From: Akkermansia muciniphila | Lineage (GTDB): Bacteria > Verrucomicrobiota > Verrucomicrobiia > Verrucomicrobiales > Akkermansiaceae | Reading direction: 5' to 3' | Assembly (NCBI RefSeq): GCF_002884975.1 | Contig: NZ_PJKB01000001.1 | Span: forward strand, 892,596 to 956,595 | DNA: 64,000 bases | Shown: positions 35,503-46,007 of the stretch, piece by piece | Layout of the letters: each line of letters opens with the position of its first letter | How positions within the stretch are numbered: the first letter of the stretch is position 1 | Notes under the pieces: generated by a model | Database searches by the model: none | What the model was told of the DNA's origin: nothing | The model's input: only the letters and a program-made list of their open reading frames with translations | Translations under genes and position numbers: made by a program

Positions 35503-36768
35503 CTATTCGGGCATGGGCCGCAGGGGCGGCGGGGCAAGAGGAGCGGCCGGCGCGGCGGCAGGTTGCGGCGCAGCCGGAACGCGCGTCTCCGGAGAATTGA
35601 TTTTAGCCGGCAGCGGCGCAGGCCTGGCGGCGGGCGGCGCGGCGGCGGCTTTTTTCTCCTCCGCCTTTCCATTCTTCTTCCCTTCAAGCTTGCCCATGGC
35701 GGCGTACAGATTGGCGTCAAACAGCATGTCCGGCGTGCCGCGCATCAGGATTTTCCCCTTGAGATCCAGCAGGTACACCTGCGGCGTGAGCCTCACGCGG
35801 TAATCCTTGAATGCCGCTGCTTTCTCATCAACCAGGGAGGGGATGTCCAAATTCAAATTCAACAGGGCCTTCTTCACGTTCTCACTGCTCCCCGGAGCCA
35901 CCGGCATCACCATCAGGCCCGGAAATTCTCCCCGGAGGGAAGCGGCCTTCCCCAGAAACTGGACGGAACGCGCATCCCGCGGATCCCAGAACACCACCAG
36001 AACGGGCTTGTCTCCGGCGGGCAGCGTCACTTGCGCCCCGGTGGCGGAGGAAGGCAGGCTGATTCCAGGCCCGGTCTGCCCAATATTGAGATTACGTATT
36101 TCATACAGCTCCTCCTGCACCAGATTCCGGACCGGAACCGGGCCGAAGCTGGAGTCATAGCACTTGATGATGGCGTCCTTCAACAGCTTTCCGCGGGCTG
36201 CCACCAGCCGGACGTCATCCTGGAGCATCCCCGTCGTTTCCTTCATCACCATGGCCAGCCCCAGGGCTGCCAGACCCTGGTCCTCCGGGAACTGGCTGTA
36301 GTCCTTGATCTGTTCCAGAATGACCCGGCAGCGCAACTCACGGGAACTGCTCAGCGCATAAGCCGCCTTCCCCGCCCCTTTTTCCCGGAACAGGGTATTT
36401 TCCAGGGCATCCAGGCAGAGCACCACAATCTTCCTGGCTGTCTCTCCGTTGGGGAACGCCTGCGCCACGGCGGCCGGATGGTCCAGAAACCAGATCACGG
36501 CCGGGAGCAGGTAGGGTTTTTGAGTCTCCGGCTTTTGCAGGTCGCGGCCCACCTGCCTCCACAATTCCCGCGCCACCGGAACGGCGTCCGGGCGGCTTTT
36601 CATCAGTTCCTCCCTTTTGCCGTCGCTTTCAGCCGTCTTGAACGCGGATTCCCAGTCGGACTGCCTCATCTGCCAATCCGCCAGCGCATTCTTCATGCCC
36701 GCCTCATCCGCCGGTGCCCATCCAAGCAGGCTGCATGCACCGGCTATCACGCAAAACGCTCTTTTCAT
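35503..36768 (-). CDS. Exported thioredoxin-fold protein without CXXC
   Basis: 421 residues with a signal peptide (about 1-20). Residues about 30-230 are an alpha-helical region; about 235-360 form a TlpA/peroxiredoxin-like thioredoxin domain (DKPVLVVFWDPRDARSVQFL, PSLVDEKAAAFKDYRV, PQVYLLDLKGKILMRG). Where a redox CxxC would be, the sequence is WDPRDAR, so thiol oxidoreductase activity is not expected from this motif. The C-terminus is a Pro/Ala-rich tail. Similar proteins occur in Bacteroidetes and Verrucomicrobia; function unknown. The preceding intergenic region carries two terminator-motif elements. Confidence 0.78.
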   Translation of the reverse strand: MKRAFCVIAGACSLLGWAPADEAGMKNALADWQMRQSDWESAFKTAESDGKREELMKSRPDAVPVARELWRQVGRDLQKPETQKPYLLPAVIWFLDHPAAVAQAFPNGETARKIVVLCLDALENTLFREKGAGKAAYALSSSRELRCRVILEQIKDYSQFPEDQGLAALGLAMVMKETTGMLQDDVRLVAARGKLLKDAIIKCYDSSFGPVPVRNLVQEELYEIRNLNIGQTGPGISLPSSATGAQVTLPAGDKPVLVVFWDPRDARSVQFLGKAASLRGEFPGLMVMPVAPGSSENVKKALLNLNLDIPSLVDEKAAAFKDYRVRLTPQVYLLDLKGKILMRGTPDMLFDANLYAAMGKLEGKKNGKAEEKKAAAAPPAARPAPLPAKINSPETRVPAAPQPAAAPAAPLAPPPLRPMPE

Positions 36769-36879
36769 ACCGGGCCACTATGCCCTGACGCGCGCCTCCC
36801 GTCAATCAAACCCCGCGGCAAACCCTCAAACATTCTTCCTTCCAGCCGTTTACGGCGCGGAACGCGCTATTTGAAGACG

Positions 36880-36936
36880 AACAAACCCCGGCGAATCCCT
36901 TCGCCGGGGCTGCTGTTCAACTAACTACCTATGAAG
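36880..36936 (-). ncRNA. Candidate small RNA 3' end A: conserved motif plus terminator
   Basis: On the minus strand the 18-mer TTCATAGGTAGTTAGTTG (36918-36935) is followed 8 nt later by a perfect 10-bp hairpin CCCCGGCGAA/TTCGCCGGGG (36886-36909) and a U-rich tail TTTGTTC. A possible promoter with a TATAAT lies about 60-70 bp upstream (on the minus strand, about 36989). A transcript of roughly 100 nt would fit. The same motif precedes element B. The whole arrangement is inference from sequence. Confidence 0.4.
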
Positions 36937-37082
36937 ACGGTTGAATCCTTTAATGGATGAAGTGCTCTCTCTTTCACTGCACCCGGATTATAACCGTTAT
37001 GGGTGAGACAGCCGGGAAGCAAATACGTTCAAACATTCCGTTTTTTGTATGACACAAGGCCGCCCCATCTTCTGCCGGGCAT
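36937..37082. other. Gene-free spacer between the two motif-terminator elements
   Basis: Part of the 500-bp gene-free stretch 36769-37274 between the thioredoxin-like and phosphate transporter genes. Nothing coding is visible. It would hold the 5' part of the putative RNA A, including a TATAAT on the minus strand. Confidence 0.45.
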
Positions 37083-37137
37083 GAAAAAGCGGCTGCGGAA
37101 TCTCTTCCGCAGCCGCTCCAACTAACTACCTATGAAA
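37083..37137 (-). ncRNA. Candidate small RNA 3' end B: conserved motif plus terminator
   Basis: The same 18-mer TTCATAGGTAGTTAGTTG (37119-37136 on the minus strand) is followed directly by a 13-bp perfect hairpin AGCGGCTGCGGAA/TTCCGCAGCCGCT (37088-37117) and TTTTTC. It lies 140 bp past the phosphate transporter stop and could serve as that gene's terminator, but the shared motif with element A points to a common RNA. A -35/-10-like pair (TTGAGC, 16 bp, TATGTT) occurs upstream on the minus strand, about 37204-37231. Confidence 0.45.
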
Positions 37138-37274
37138 TCAGGGTTATTCCTGGCGGCCCGGAAGGCTCTCGTTCCTCCCTTGCCGAATATCCCTGTCCCT
37201 TAAACATACCTGCATCCGGCGCACGCTCAAGGTTTTTCTTTTCTTTTCACGCAAAATTCCGGATACCCGCCGCC

Positions 37275-39515
37275 CTACGCGGCAACAAAGTTCCGTTCAT
37301 CGTTCGTCAGGGCCCGCACCTGCACGGCCATAAACCGCATCTCATTAAGCATGTTCAGATAAAGCAGGGAGGAACGGGTGCGCGTCTGGTTGCGCTGGGC
37401 GCGCTTGATCTGCCGCTTGGTGGCCTTAGCTACCAGCTGAAGAAGCTGCTCCTGCGCCACCATCGTATAATCAAACTGGATATACGTTCCCGTCTGAAGC
37501 ATCTTGCAGTACTCATCCAGCAGCTTCATCAGGGCCGTATGCACTTCCTTCAGGTCATCCACCTGGTCAATCGTGAACGGCGTATGGTTGTTGTCCACAT
37601 AAGTGAAGATGGACCCGGAAAACTGCGCCAGGCTCTGCGTGGCTTCGTTCAAATGCTCCAGGGCCTGCACGAAGTGGTAGCCCATGTCCAGGGAACGGGA
37701 CTGCATCTTGTACAGGATGGGGAGAATGTCGTACTTGTGGTGCTCGCTGCTGGAAAGGGCCAGCCGTTCCGCGGCGTCCGCCAATTCCTTCAGGGCCTTC
37801 CGGTCACCCTGGAAGAAGTTTTCCATGGTATCATTGTAAATCTCCCGCAGCTTCAGCGTGCTGTCCACCACCTGGTGACTGCACACGTCCAGAATATTTT
37901 CTTCCGTAATCTGGTCAAAACGCTCCACGGAAAGCTTATTCTCCCGCTTGCGGTGCATGATGGTGGATTTCACCAGGATGACGACTACCAGGGCCAGAAG
38001 CCCGAAGATGGCGTACACCTGCCCGTAGTGCAGGACGGTGGCCATGACGGCGGCCAGCGTAAAGGCGGCCAGGCCGGTCATGAACCAGCCGGAAATTACC
38101 GTCAGCACGCCGGTCACGCGGTAAACCGCGCTTTCCCGGCCCCACGCCTTGTCCGCCAGGGAGGAACCCATGGCTACCATGAACGTCACATACGTGGTGG
38201 AAAGGGGAAGCTGCTTCCCGGTAGCCCAGGCGATCAGCAGGGAGGCCACCGTCAGGTTCACCGTGGCGCGGATCAGGTCAAACGCCACGCGGTCCTTGGG
38301 ATTAAGAGGCTGGGGGGCCGCATCCCACTGGTGGTTCATGCGCACCAGCATGCGGGCGGGTATGAGCTTCTTCACCCCGCGCCCCAGCGCAATGGCGCTG
38401 CGCACGATGGCGCGTGCCGGAGGAACGGAACCGAAGCGTTCTATGCCGCCTTCACCCTGCCGGGAAAGCTCCACTCCGGTGGCGATCACCGTCTTGGCCT
38501 TCTTGGAGAACCACAGCGCGAAGATCATCATGCAGCCCGCGGCAAAAAGAATATAATGGTTCACCGGGACGCCCTGGCCGGGCATCAGGCAATCCATGGC
38601 GGTGATGGAGGAGGTGGAGCCCCCCGCCGCCACCACGCCGCTGGCGTACTGGAAGGAATCCAGGCCGCCCATGAATACGCCGATGAAGTTCACCAGGTCA
38701 TTCCCCGCAAACGCCAGGGCCAGGGAGAACGTGCCGGCCAGCACGGTCAGCCGCAGGATATTCGTCATGAACAGGTGCTGAAGCAGGAACATGAGCACGG
38801 AAAAACCGCCGAAGGCAACCAGCAGGGACATGCCCAGGTTCTGGTCCACATACTGAATGAATTCAGGTTCCATCAGCGTGGATTCCTTCAAGCCCTTGAA
38901 CACGGCAAAATAGGCCACTGCCGTCATGGCGATGCCGCACCAGAAACAGCCGAACCACTTGAACCGGGACTGGTATTTGAACGTGAACGCCAGACGGGAA
39001 ATCCACATGACGATGGTGCCCACCGTGAAGGCGATGGCTACGGAAAGAAGAATGCCGGTGACGATTTCAAACGCCTTGTCCGTGTTGATGAAGTCCCACA
39101 CGGACTGCGTCATGTGGAACTGGGAAATCTTGAAAATGGCGGTAGCCACCGCAGACCCCAGAATGCCGAATACCAGGGAAACGGTAGTAGACGTGGGGAG
39201 GCCGAAGGTATTAAAGGTATCCAGGAGAATCACCTCACTGATCATCACCCCCAGGAAGAGCAGCATCACCTCGTGAAAACTGAACATGTTCGGGTGGAAG
39301 ATGCCGTTCCGGGCCACTTCCATCATGCCGCCGGAAAAGCAGGCGCCCACCAGCACGCCGATGGAGGCCACGGTCAGGATTACCCGCACCGGGGCAGCCT
39401 TGGAACCAATGGCGGAGTTGAGGAAGTTGACGGCGTCATTTGCTACGCCGTTGATCAAGTCAAATGCCGCCAGAAGCAGCAGGGCTACGATGATAATCCA
39501 GTAAATTGAGTCCAT
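37275..39515 (-). CDS. Inorganic phosphate transporter (PitA/PHO-4) with PhoU-like C-terminus
   Basis: 746 residues. The N-terminal 500 residues form the Pit transporter with about ten membrane helices and the two signature loops, INGVANDAVNFLNSAIGSKA split over residues 22-41, and FAGNDLVNFIGVFMGG. The last 200 or so residues are helical and soluble (DILPILYKMQSRSLDMGYHF, EQLLQLVAKATKRQIK), like DUF47/PhoU regulators of Pit transporters. Low-affinity phosphate uptake coupled to a cation is expected. Fused Pit-PhoU forms are found in Bacteroidetes relatives. Confidence 0.92.
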   Translation of the reverse strand: MDSIYWIIIVALLLLAAFDLINGVANDAVNFLNSAIGSKAAPVRVILTVASIGVLVGACFSGGMMEVARNGIFHPNMFSFHEVMLLFLGVMISEVILLDTFNTFGLPTSTTVSLVFGILGSAVATAIFKISQFHMTQSVWDFINTDKAFEIVTGILLSVAIAFTVGTIVMWISRLAFTFKYQSRFKWFGCFWCGIAMTAVAYFAVFKGLKESTLMEPEFIQYVDQNLGMSLLVAFGGFSVLMFLLQHLFMTNILRLTVLAGTFSLALAFAGNDLVNFIGVFMGGLDSFQYASGVVAAGGSTSSITAMDCLMPGQGVPVNHYILFAAGCMMIFALWFSKKAKTVIATGVELSRQGEGGIERFGSVPPARAIVRSAIALGRGVKKLIPARMLVRMNHQWDAAPQPLNPKDRVAFDLIRATVNLTVASLLIAWATGKQLPLSTTYVTFMVAMGSSLADKAWGRESAVYRVTGVLTVISGWFMTGLAAFTLAAVMATVLHYGQVYAIFGLLALVVVILVKSTIMHRKRENKLSVERFDQITEENILDVCSHQVVDSTLKLREIYNDTMENFFQGDRKALKELADAAERLALSSSEHHKYDILPILYKMQSRSLDMGYHFVQALEHLNEATQSLAQFSGSIFTYVDNNHTPFTIDQVDDLKEVHTALMKLLDEYCKMLQTGTYIQFDYTMVAQEQLLQLVAKATKRQIKRAQRNQTRTRSSLLYLNMLNEMRFMAVQVRALTNDERNFVAA

Positions 39516-39629
39516 AACTGTCTCTTGTGAACGGTGGGCGGAGGGCGTCCGCGAGCTGCACCACCGCCTCTTTACACGGAAACGGACGATTTTGCCACTG
39601 TTTTGTTACAGAAAAATCCTTTCGGCTTT

Positions 39630-42239
39630 TTAACGGGAACGCGGGAGGAAATCCAGCTCCCCGGGATCAGGCCAGCGGTGCCGGGGATAACGCCCCGCCA
39701 GGTCTTTTTTCATCTGTCCGTAGCCGTTCCGCCAGAAGCTTTCCAGGGAGCCCGTCACCTGCCACGGCCTCTGGCTGGGAGCCAGCACCTGCACCTTCAC
39801 GGTCATGGCCCCGTTGGCGATGCGCGGGGATTCCGCCACGCCGAACAGGCGCTGCACCGTCAGGCCGATCACCGGCGTGGAATCCTCACCGTACCTGACT
39901 TTGGCGTGCTGGCCGTTGGGCAGCGTAATGCTTACCGGGGCATAATCCTCCAGCGCCTTCGCCTGCCAGCCGGAAAGCCAGTCCCGCAGCACCGGAAGAA
40001 TCTCCCTCTCCTTGATATCCTTGTACCCCACGGCCCCCTCGCAAGCCAGGGAGATGGCCACCAGCTTGTCCTCCTCTGAAAAACTGGGCAGTTCCAGCTC
40101 AGGCATCCACACGCTCAAACCATTCAGGCGGCGGATCCACTGCTCCACGGAATCATCCCACTTCACCAGCTTCAGGGTGCCGTCCACCACCTTTTCCGCC
40201 AGGATGGGGGCGGCCAGTTCCGGGGGAGCGTCCCCGCGGTCCCGGTCTTCCAGCACAAGGTTCTCATACATCAGCCTCCGGTGCAGGCGTACGCGGCGCA
40301 GCACGGCGTCAAACACGGCCTCCTCCCCGCCGGAAAAACGTTCCGGCCAGACGGCGCGCAGTTCCTCCGGGTCAATGAGCGTGCAGCGGCCCACGCGGGT
40401 TTCCACCGCCTTTCCGGACAATTCCGCCACCTCCGCAGCTACAAAATGCTCCCCGTGGAAAACCACGCTGCCCTCCGCCAGCCTGCCCCCCACGCCGCCG
40501 GTGATGCGGCACGTGTTGGCGGCCACGCCGTTCCGAACGCCCACATGGTCTGCAAAACTTTCCATCATCGCGCGGACCACGGCGGGACGCGCCGCCGTGA
40601 AATCCGGTTCCGGCACTTCACGGAACTTCCCCCGGCTGCCGATGGACAAAAGCTGCCTGTACGCCATCCACACCTCCCGCGCTCCGCGGGCGGAAACGCC
40701 CCAGCGGGTGCACGCCCCCGCATCAAATCCGGCGGCCGCGGCCTTTTCCACCGCGCGCCACTCCGCCTGGAAATCCGTATAATCCGCGGAATCCCGCAGG
40801 TTATCATTCAAACCGCCCTTCATCGCCACTCCTTCACCCTGCATCAGGGCCGCAATGGCGGCCAGCTCCACCACGCACTGTTCATCCTGCCCGGCCACAA
40901 TCAGGCGCGCCAGCCGCGGCGGCAGGGGAAAAGCCGTCATCCTCCTTCCCACGTCCGTCAGGCTGCCGTCATCCTCCGTGGCGCCCAGGGCGGCCAGCAA
41001 ATTCACGGCCCGCTGCATCACCAGTTCATCCGGCGTGTCCAGCCAGCGGAACCCTTCCGGCGCGGTTATGCCCCATGCGGCCAGATTCAGCACGGCCCCC
41101 GCCAAATCCACCCGGAAACATTCGGGCGGGTCAAAATCCGCCTTCCTCGCCTGCTCCGCCTCACTCCACAGCCGGAAGCAGCGGCCCGGGGCCACACGCC
41201 CGGCACGGCCCGTACGCTGGGCGGCGGACGCCTTGGAAATCTTTGTCAAGTGCAGCGTATCCATGCCCCGGTACGGGTCCCAGCCGGACCGGCGCACCAG
41301 CCCGGAATCAATCACGGTGCGCACCCCCTCAATCGTCAGGGAGGTTTCCGCCACATTGGTGGAGACAATGACGCGGGGATTCTCCCCCTGCTCCACGGCG
41401 CGGTTCTGCTGCTCCGGAGTCAACGCTCCGTAAAGGGGGAAAACGTCCCGGCCCGCCATCCACGGCCTGCCTGCCAGCAGCTCCGCCGTTTTCCGGATTT
41501 CATACACCCCCGGCATGAACACCAGCACGTCCCCGCAGTCCCCGGCCTTTACCGCCTCCCGCACGGCATCCGCCGCCTGCTCCCAGACGGGAGGAGGAGC
41601 CACCCTGCCCCTGCCGTCGCTGACCAGGCGCGGGGCGCGGTACACGGTTTCCACGGGATACTGCCTGCCGTGCGCTTCCAGCACGCGGCAGGAGTCCCCC
41701 ATATACTCCCGCAGGCCGGATATTTCCAGCGTGGCGGACATCACCACCACGGCCAGGTCTCGGCGCGGCCCTTCCTGCAAATCCAACACGCGCCCCAGGG
41801 ACAAATCCCCGGAAAGGCTCCGTTCATGAAATTCATCAAATACCACGGCACTCACCCCTTCCAGGCCGGGCCGCTCCGTCAGCCAGCGCTCCAGCATGCC
41901 GTCCGTCACGTAGGCAATGCGGGTGCGGGAGGAGATGTGCCGTTCAAAGCGCACCACATACCCCACTTCCCTCCCCAGCTCCACTCCGCGCAGACGGGCC
42001 ACATGGCGCGCCAGCAGGCGCGCGGCCATGCGCCGCGGCTGAACCACCACAATGAGGCCGCGCTCCCCAAGCCCGGCGTCATCCATCATGGGAGGAACGC
42101 CGGTGGATTTACCGGAGCCCGTGGGCGCTTTCAGCAGAACGCGCGGCGAGGCGGCCTGGAGCGCATCCAGCAATTCTCCGCGGATTTCCTCAATGGGGAG
42201 GGAGGGGGGAACCATACCGGCTTTTACAAGGGAATCCAT
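39630..42239 (-). CDS. hrpB: ATP-dependent RNA helicase HrpB
   Basis: 869-residue DEAH-type helicase. Walker A is LKAPTGSGKST, the DEXH box VVFDEFHERSL, motif III VVMSATLEI, motif V TNVAETSLTIEGVRTVIDSG and motif VI QRTGRAGRVAPG. The HA2 and HrpB C-terminal domains complete the family length. It unwinds RNA or RNA-protein complexes; the specific role of HrpB is little known. It is followed closely by cdsA upstream on the same strand (14 bp), so they are likely co-transcribed. Confidence 0.96.
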   Translation of the reverse strand: MDSLVKAGMVPPSLPIEEIRGELLDALQAASPRVLLKAPTGSGKSTGVPPMMDDAGLGERGLIVVVQPRRMAARLLARHVARLRGVELGREVGYVVRFERHISSRTRIAYVTDGMLERWLTERPGLEGVSAVVFDEFHERSLSGDLSLGRVLDLQEGPRRDLAVVVMSATLEISGLREYMGDSCRVLEAHGRQYPVETVYRAPRLVSDGRGRVAPPPVWEQAADAVREAVKAGDCGDVLVFMPGVYEIRKTAELLAGRPWMAGRDVFPLYGALTPEQQNRAVEQGENPRVIVSTNVAETSLTIEGVRTVIDSGLVRRSGWDPYRGMDTLHLTKISKASAAQRTGRAGRVAPGRCFRLWSEAEQARKADFDPPECFRVDLAGAVLNLAAWGITAPEGFRWLDTPDELVMQRAVNLLAALGATEDDGSLTDVGRRMTAFPLPPRLARLIVAGQDEQCVVELAAIAALMQGEGVAMKGGLNDNLRDSADYTDFQAEWRAVEKAAAAGFDAGACTRWGVSARGAREVWMAYRQLLSIGSRGKFREVPEPDFTAARPAVVRAMMESFADHVGVRNGVAANTCRITGGVGGRLAEGSVVFHGEHFVAAEVAELSGKAVETRVGRCTLIDPEELRAVWPERFSGGEEAVFDAVLRRVRLHRRLMYENLVLEDRDRGDAPPELAAPILAEKVVDGTLKLVKWDDSVEQWIRRLNGLSVWMPELELPSFSEEDKLVAISLACEGAVGYKDIKEREILPVLRDWLSGWQAKALEDYAPVSITLPNGQHAKVRYGEDSTPVIGLTVQRLFGVAESPRIANGAMTVKVQVLAPSQRPWQVTGSLESFWRNGYGQMKKDLAGRYPRHRWPDPGELDFLPRSR

Positions 42240-42253
42240 TCCGCCGGGACGGT

Positions 42254-43216
42254 TCAGCCGATGAAGGCCAGCAGGAGCCAGAAGAACGGAACGGTGAAGG
42301 AAGGGCTGTCAATCAGATCAAACATGCCGCCTATCCCCGGAAGCAGGGAGCCGGAGTCCTTGATAGCCAGGCTGCGCTTGACCAGGGAACCCGCCAGGTC
42401 CCCGTAAACGGACAGCAGGAAAATGAAGGAGGTGCAGCCCGCCAGCACCAGCACCTGGGCCGTGGACAGGGTGGAGACCCTGAACATCGGGAAAACCAGC
42501 CCGATGGCTGCCGCATTCGTCAGCACCCAGGAACCCAGGATGCCCTCCCAAGTCTTCTTGGGGCTGATGTGGGGAATAAGCCTGCGGGAAAAAAAGCGCC
42601 CCCCCAGCAGAAACCCGCTGACATAGGCAAAAATGTCCGCCAGCTTCGTCACCAGGATGACCCACAGCACGCACATGACGATGGCCGGATAAACATACCC
42701 CACCCTCATGTAAGCCAGATGCAGGGCCAGGATGGTAAAAGCGAACAGCCAGCCGGGATAAATGAAAGAAAGCAGCGTAGTGGCCACGGAACGGAGCGCA
42801 CGGCTGCCCACCACCGGATTCTTCATCTCACGGATGAAGGAGATCACCACCAGGAGAACCGGAGCGCCGAGAGCCAGCATCAGGGGGAAAGGAATAAGGA
42901 AAGGCCCCTCCTGCAAGGTGGCGGTCGCCCTGAACTTGGTCATCCAGCACGCCAGTGACAGGAGCACGGGATACGCCGCGCCAAAGAAAAAACTCAAATT
43001 CGGCTGGGAGGCCTTTCTGGAACGCAGCAGCATATGCCGCCATTCCCAGGCGGACAAAATGCAGAAAATGCAAACCAGCCCGTAATATCCAAGCTCACTG
43101 TCCCACCACAGGGCGCCCGCCAGCAAACCCAGCAGAATCACGGTGCTGAACGAACGCTTCAGCAGAACGCCCATTTTGCTTCCGGAAGGGTTCTTGTCCT
43201 GATTTGGTGTTCTCAT
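42254..43216 (-). CDS. cdsA: Phosphatidate cytidylyltransferase
   Basis: 320-residue integral membrane enzyme forming CDP-diacylglycerol for all phospholipid synthesis. About eight membrane helices; the CdsA signature near the C-terminus reads KRSLAIKDSGSLLPGIGGMF followed by DLIDS, with IGG in place of the more usual HGG. The KTWEGILGSW loop also fits. It sits upstream of hrpB. psd and the acyltransferase elsewhere in the window serve the same pathway. Confidence 0.94.
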   Translation of the reverse strand: MRTPNQDKNPSGSKMGVLLKRSFSTVILLGLLAGALWWDSELGYYGLVCIFCILSAWEWRHMLLRSRKASQPNLSFFFGAAYPVLLSLACWMTKFRATATLQEGPFLIPFPLMLALGAPVLLVVISFIREMKNPVVGSRALRSVATTLLSFIYPGWLFAFTILALHLAYMRVGYVYPAIVMCVLWVILVTKLADIFAYVSGFLLGGRFFSRRLIPHISPKKTWEGILGSWVLTNAAAIGLVFPMFRVSTLSTAQVLVLAGCTSFIFLLSVYGDLAGSLVKRSLAIKDSGSLLPGIGGMFDLIDSPSFTVPFFWLLLAFIG

Positions 43217-43763
43217 CTCACGCGAAGTGTACAGAAAACCTCCATGACCTCAACACTGAAATGCTTCTTTCCACCCCATCCACGGCAGGAAACGCCCGCT
43301 CCCCTTCCTGTCAGCCGCGCCGCAAACATGGGGAAAACACCTTCCTCTCCCCTCCTCCGGCACCGCCATGGCGGGAGGGATCAGGAAACCGCTGTTAAAA
43401 ACTCCCCGGCACGCGGAAAAACGCCGCCCCGCCTCCCGGACAGCCTTAATATGACAAATGCCGGACTTCCTCACAGAAATTCAAACTTTATGGTGTACAG
43501 GTTCTCCAATGAATTTACCCCTTTTTCCCTCTCTTTCCCTGCGTTCCCCCAGAAGGTTCGCGGCGCGGCCCGGCCCGTTATTCCCGGACGGATGGAACCT
43601 CTTCCCCTGTCCGGCCTCCCCTTTCCCCCATCCGGAAACCCGGCGTATCAAATAGCGTCATGTAGACGTTTTATAAGATAGACAAACACCTCCAAATCAG
43701 TAAAAATTACATCCCAGCAATAGCTTTTCTTCCTGAGGGGGGAAAACTGCACCATTTTCCGTT
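43217..43763. other. Gene-free 547-bp divergent region between cdsA and the protease gene
   Basis: No convincing frame on either strand. It contains a 12-bp palindrome CCGCCATGGCGG (43363-43374) and, toward the protease start, an AT-rich stretch (about 43650-43760) with TTTTATAAGATAG that could carry its promoter. No RNA family or repeat recognised. Confidence 0.45.
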
Positions 43764-45983
43764 ATGAACATGCACTCATTCCGTTGGATTCGACTCACAG
43801 CATTCTCGGCCCTGGCCGCGGCAGCCATCACCTCCTGTGCCTCTGCGGCCACGGACTTCAACCAGGTGGGCAAGCAAATGTCCCTCCTGCTCCAGAACTT
43901 CCACTTCTCCCGCAAGGAATTCAGCGATGAACTGTCCGGCAAATTCCTGGAAACCTACCTCCGCAAGGTGGACCCCAACAAGATTTTCTTCACCCAGCAG
44001 GACGTGGACGCCCTCAAGAAGAAATACGGCAAGGAACTGGACGACTACCTGATGTCCGGCCAGATGATGGATGCGGCCCAGGCCATGCACGCCCTGTACC
44101 GCCAGCGCGCCATGCAGCGCATCGCCTATGCGCGGGACCTGCTGAAAAAGGGCGGCTTTACCTTTGACAAGGACAGGAGTATTGAACGCTCCCGCCGCAA
44201 GACCGCCGCCTGGCCCAAGGATGAGGCGGAAATGCAGCAGGTCTGGAAAGACATGGTGGAGGAACAGCTCCTGTCTGAAATCCTGCGCCGTGAAACCGTG
44301 GCGCGCCTGGCCAAGGAACAGAACAAGCCGGACCCGCTGGCTAATGAAAAGCCCGCGGAGGAAAAACTGCTCATGCGTTATGAACGCATCCAGCGCAACA
44401 TTCAGGAAACGGATCTGGAAGACGTGGCGGAAACCCTGCTCAGCGCGGTGGCCATGACCTATGACCCCCATACGGACTACATGGGCGCCCGCCAGGTGGA
44501 CCGCTTTAAGATTTCCATGGGCACGGAGCTCACCGGCATTGGCGCCCTGCTGGGCAGCGAGGACGACGGCTCAACCAAAATCACCGGCATCGTCGTAGGC
44601 GGCCCGGCGGACAAATCCGGGGAAATCAAGCTGAATGACCGCATCGTGGCCATTGACTCCAACAACTCCGGGGAAATGGTGGACATCCTGTTCCTGAAGC
44701 TGGACAAGGTGGTGGACATGATCCGCGGGGCTGAAAATACGCAGATGCGCATGAAGGTGGAACCTGCGGACGCCCCCGGACAGGCCAAGATCATCACGAT
44801 GACCCGGTCCAAGGTGCCATTGAAGGATGAACTGGCCAAGGGAGAAATCATTGAACTCTCCGGAGCTCCGGAAGGGCAGAACCGCATCGGCGTGCTGAGC
44901 CTCCCCTCCTTCTATGCGGACATGGAAGGCGGCGACCGCCGCTGCGCCAAGGACGTCAAGAGAATCCTGGAACGGATGAACAAGGAAAACGTGGACGGCC
45001 TGGTCATTGACCTGCGCAGCAACGGCGGCGGCTCCCTGGAGGAAGTGCGCCTGATGACGGGCTTCTTTACCGGAAACGGCCCCGTGGTGCAGATCAAGGA
45101 CACCCGCGGCAACGTGGACATCAAATCCGCCCACAACCGCCAGAAACTCTTTAACGGCCCCATCGTGGTGCTCATCAACAAGCTCAGCGCCTCCGCCTCT
45201 GAAATTCTGGCTGCGGCCCTCCAGGACTATGGCCGCGCCGTCATCGTGGGGGATGAATCCACCTTCGGGAAAGGGTCCGTGCAGCAGCCGGTGGACATCG
45301 GCCAGTACCTGCCCTTCTTTGCGGCCAGGGACCGCGCCGGACTCCTGAAAGTCACCACGCAGAAATTCTACCGCGTGGCGGGCGGCTCCACCCAGCTCAA
45401 GGGCGTGGAAAGCGACATCCAGCTTCCCACCGCTACGGCGGCGTTTGAGTTGGGGGAAGACATTCTGGACTATGCCATGCCCTATGACCAGATCACGCCC
45501 TGCGCCAACTACAGGAAAAACCCGGCCATCGCGGCCATGCTGCCCGCGCTGAAGGAAGCCAGCGCAAAGCGCGTGGAAAAAGACCGCGACCTCCAGCTTG
45601 CCAAGGAAGACATCTCCATGATGAAACAGCGCATCAAGGATAACAAGCTCTCCCTGAACAAGAAGGCCAGGGAACAGGAAAACGCCACCCTGGAAGCGCG
45701 CCGCAAATCCATCAACAAGGAACGCAAGGCCCGCTTTGCGGAAATGGCCAAGGAAGACGCCACCAAGTACAAGATTTACCGCCTGACGCTGGACGACGTC
45801 AACGCCAAGGAACTCCCCCTGGCGGATCCGGAAAAGGACAATGAACAGTTCATGCACCTGGCGGAAGACCCCACGGCGGAACTGGATGATTCCCCGGAAT
45901 ATCCGTCCGGCCTGGACCCCGAACTCCGGGAAGGCATCAACATCGTCCAGGACATGCTGAAGCTGGAATCCGCCGGAAAATAA
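43764..45983 (+). CDS. prc: C-terminal processing (tail-specific) protease, S41 family
   Basis: 739-residue periplasmic Ser-Lys protease. The N-terminus ([14 protein letters not shown] onward) has a lipobox-like ITSC at residue 25, so it may be lipid-anchored. A PDZ domain lies about 250-340 ([32 protein letters not shown]). The protease core has [13 protein letters not shown], the nucleophile in SASASEI (about 475-481) and K503 in TFGKGSVQ. The C-terminal DUF3340-like extension is as in E. coli Prc. It trims or degrades proteins with nonpolar C-termini, including envelope enzymes. A good terminator follows. Confidence 0.95.
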   Translation: MNMHSFRWIRLTAFSALAAAAITSCASAATDFNQVGKQMSLLLQNFHFSRKEFSDELSGKFLETYLRKVDPNKIFFTQQDVDALKKKYGKELDDYLMSGQMMDAAQAMHALYRQRAMQRIAYARDLLKKGGFTFDKDRSIERSRRKTAAWPKDEAEMQQVWKDMVEEQLLSEILRRETVARLAKEQNKPDPLANEKPAEEKLLMRYERIQRNIQETDLEDVAETLLSAVAMTYDPHTDYMGARQVDRFKISMGTELTGIGALLGSEDDGSTKITGIVVGGPADKSGEIKLNDRIVAIDSNNSGEMVDILFLKLDKVVDMIRGAENTQMRMKVEPADAPGQAKIITMTRSKVPLKDELAKGEIIELSGAPEGQNRIGVLSLPSFYADMEGGDRRCAKDVKRILERMNKENVDGLVIDLRSNGGGSLEEVRLMTGFFTGNGPVVQIKDTRGNVDIKSAHNRQKLFNGPIVVLINKLSASASEILAAALQDYGRAVIVGDESTFGKGSVQQPVDIGQYLPFFAARDRAGLLKVTTQKFYRVAGGSTQLKGVESDIQLPTATAAFELGEDILDYAMPYDQITPCANYRKNPAIAAMLPALKEASAKRVEKDRDLQLAKEDISMMKQRIKDNKLSLNKKAREQENATLEARRKSINKERKARFAEMAKEDATKYKIYRLTLDDVNAKELPLADPEKDNEQFMHLAEDPTAELDDSPEYPSGLDPELREGINIVQDMLKLESAGK

Positions 45984-46007
45984 CGGCCATTCCCCACTCC
46001 TCTCCAA

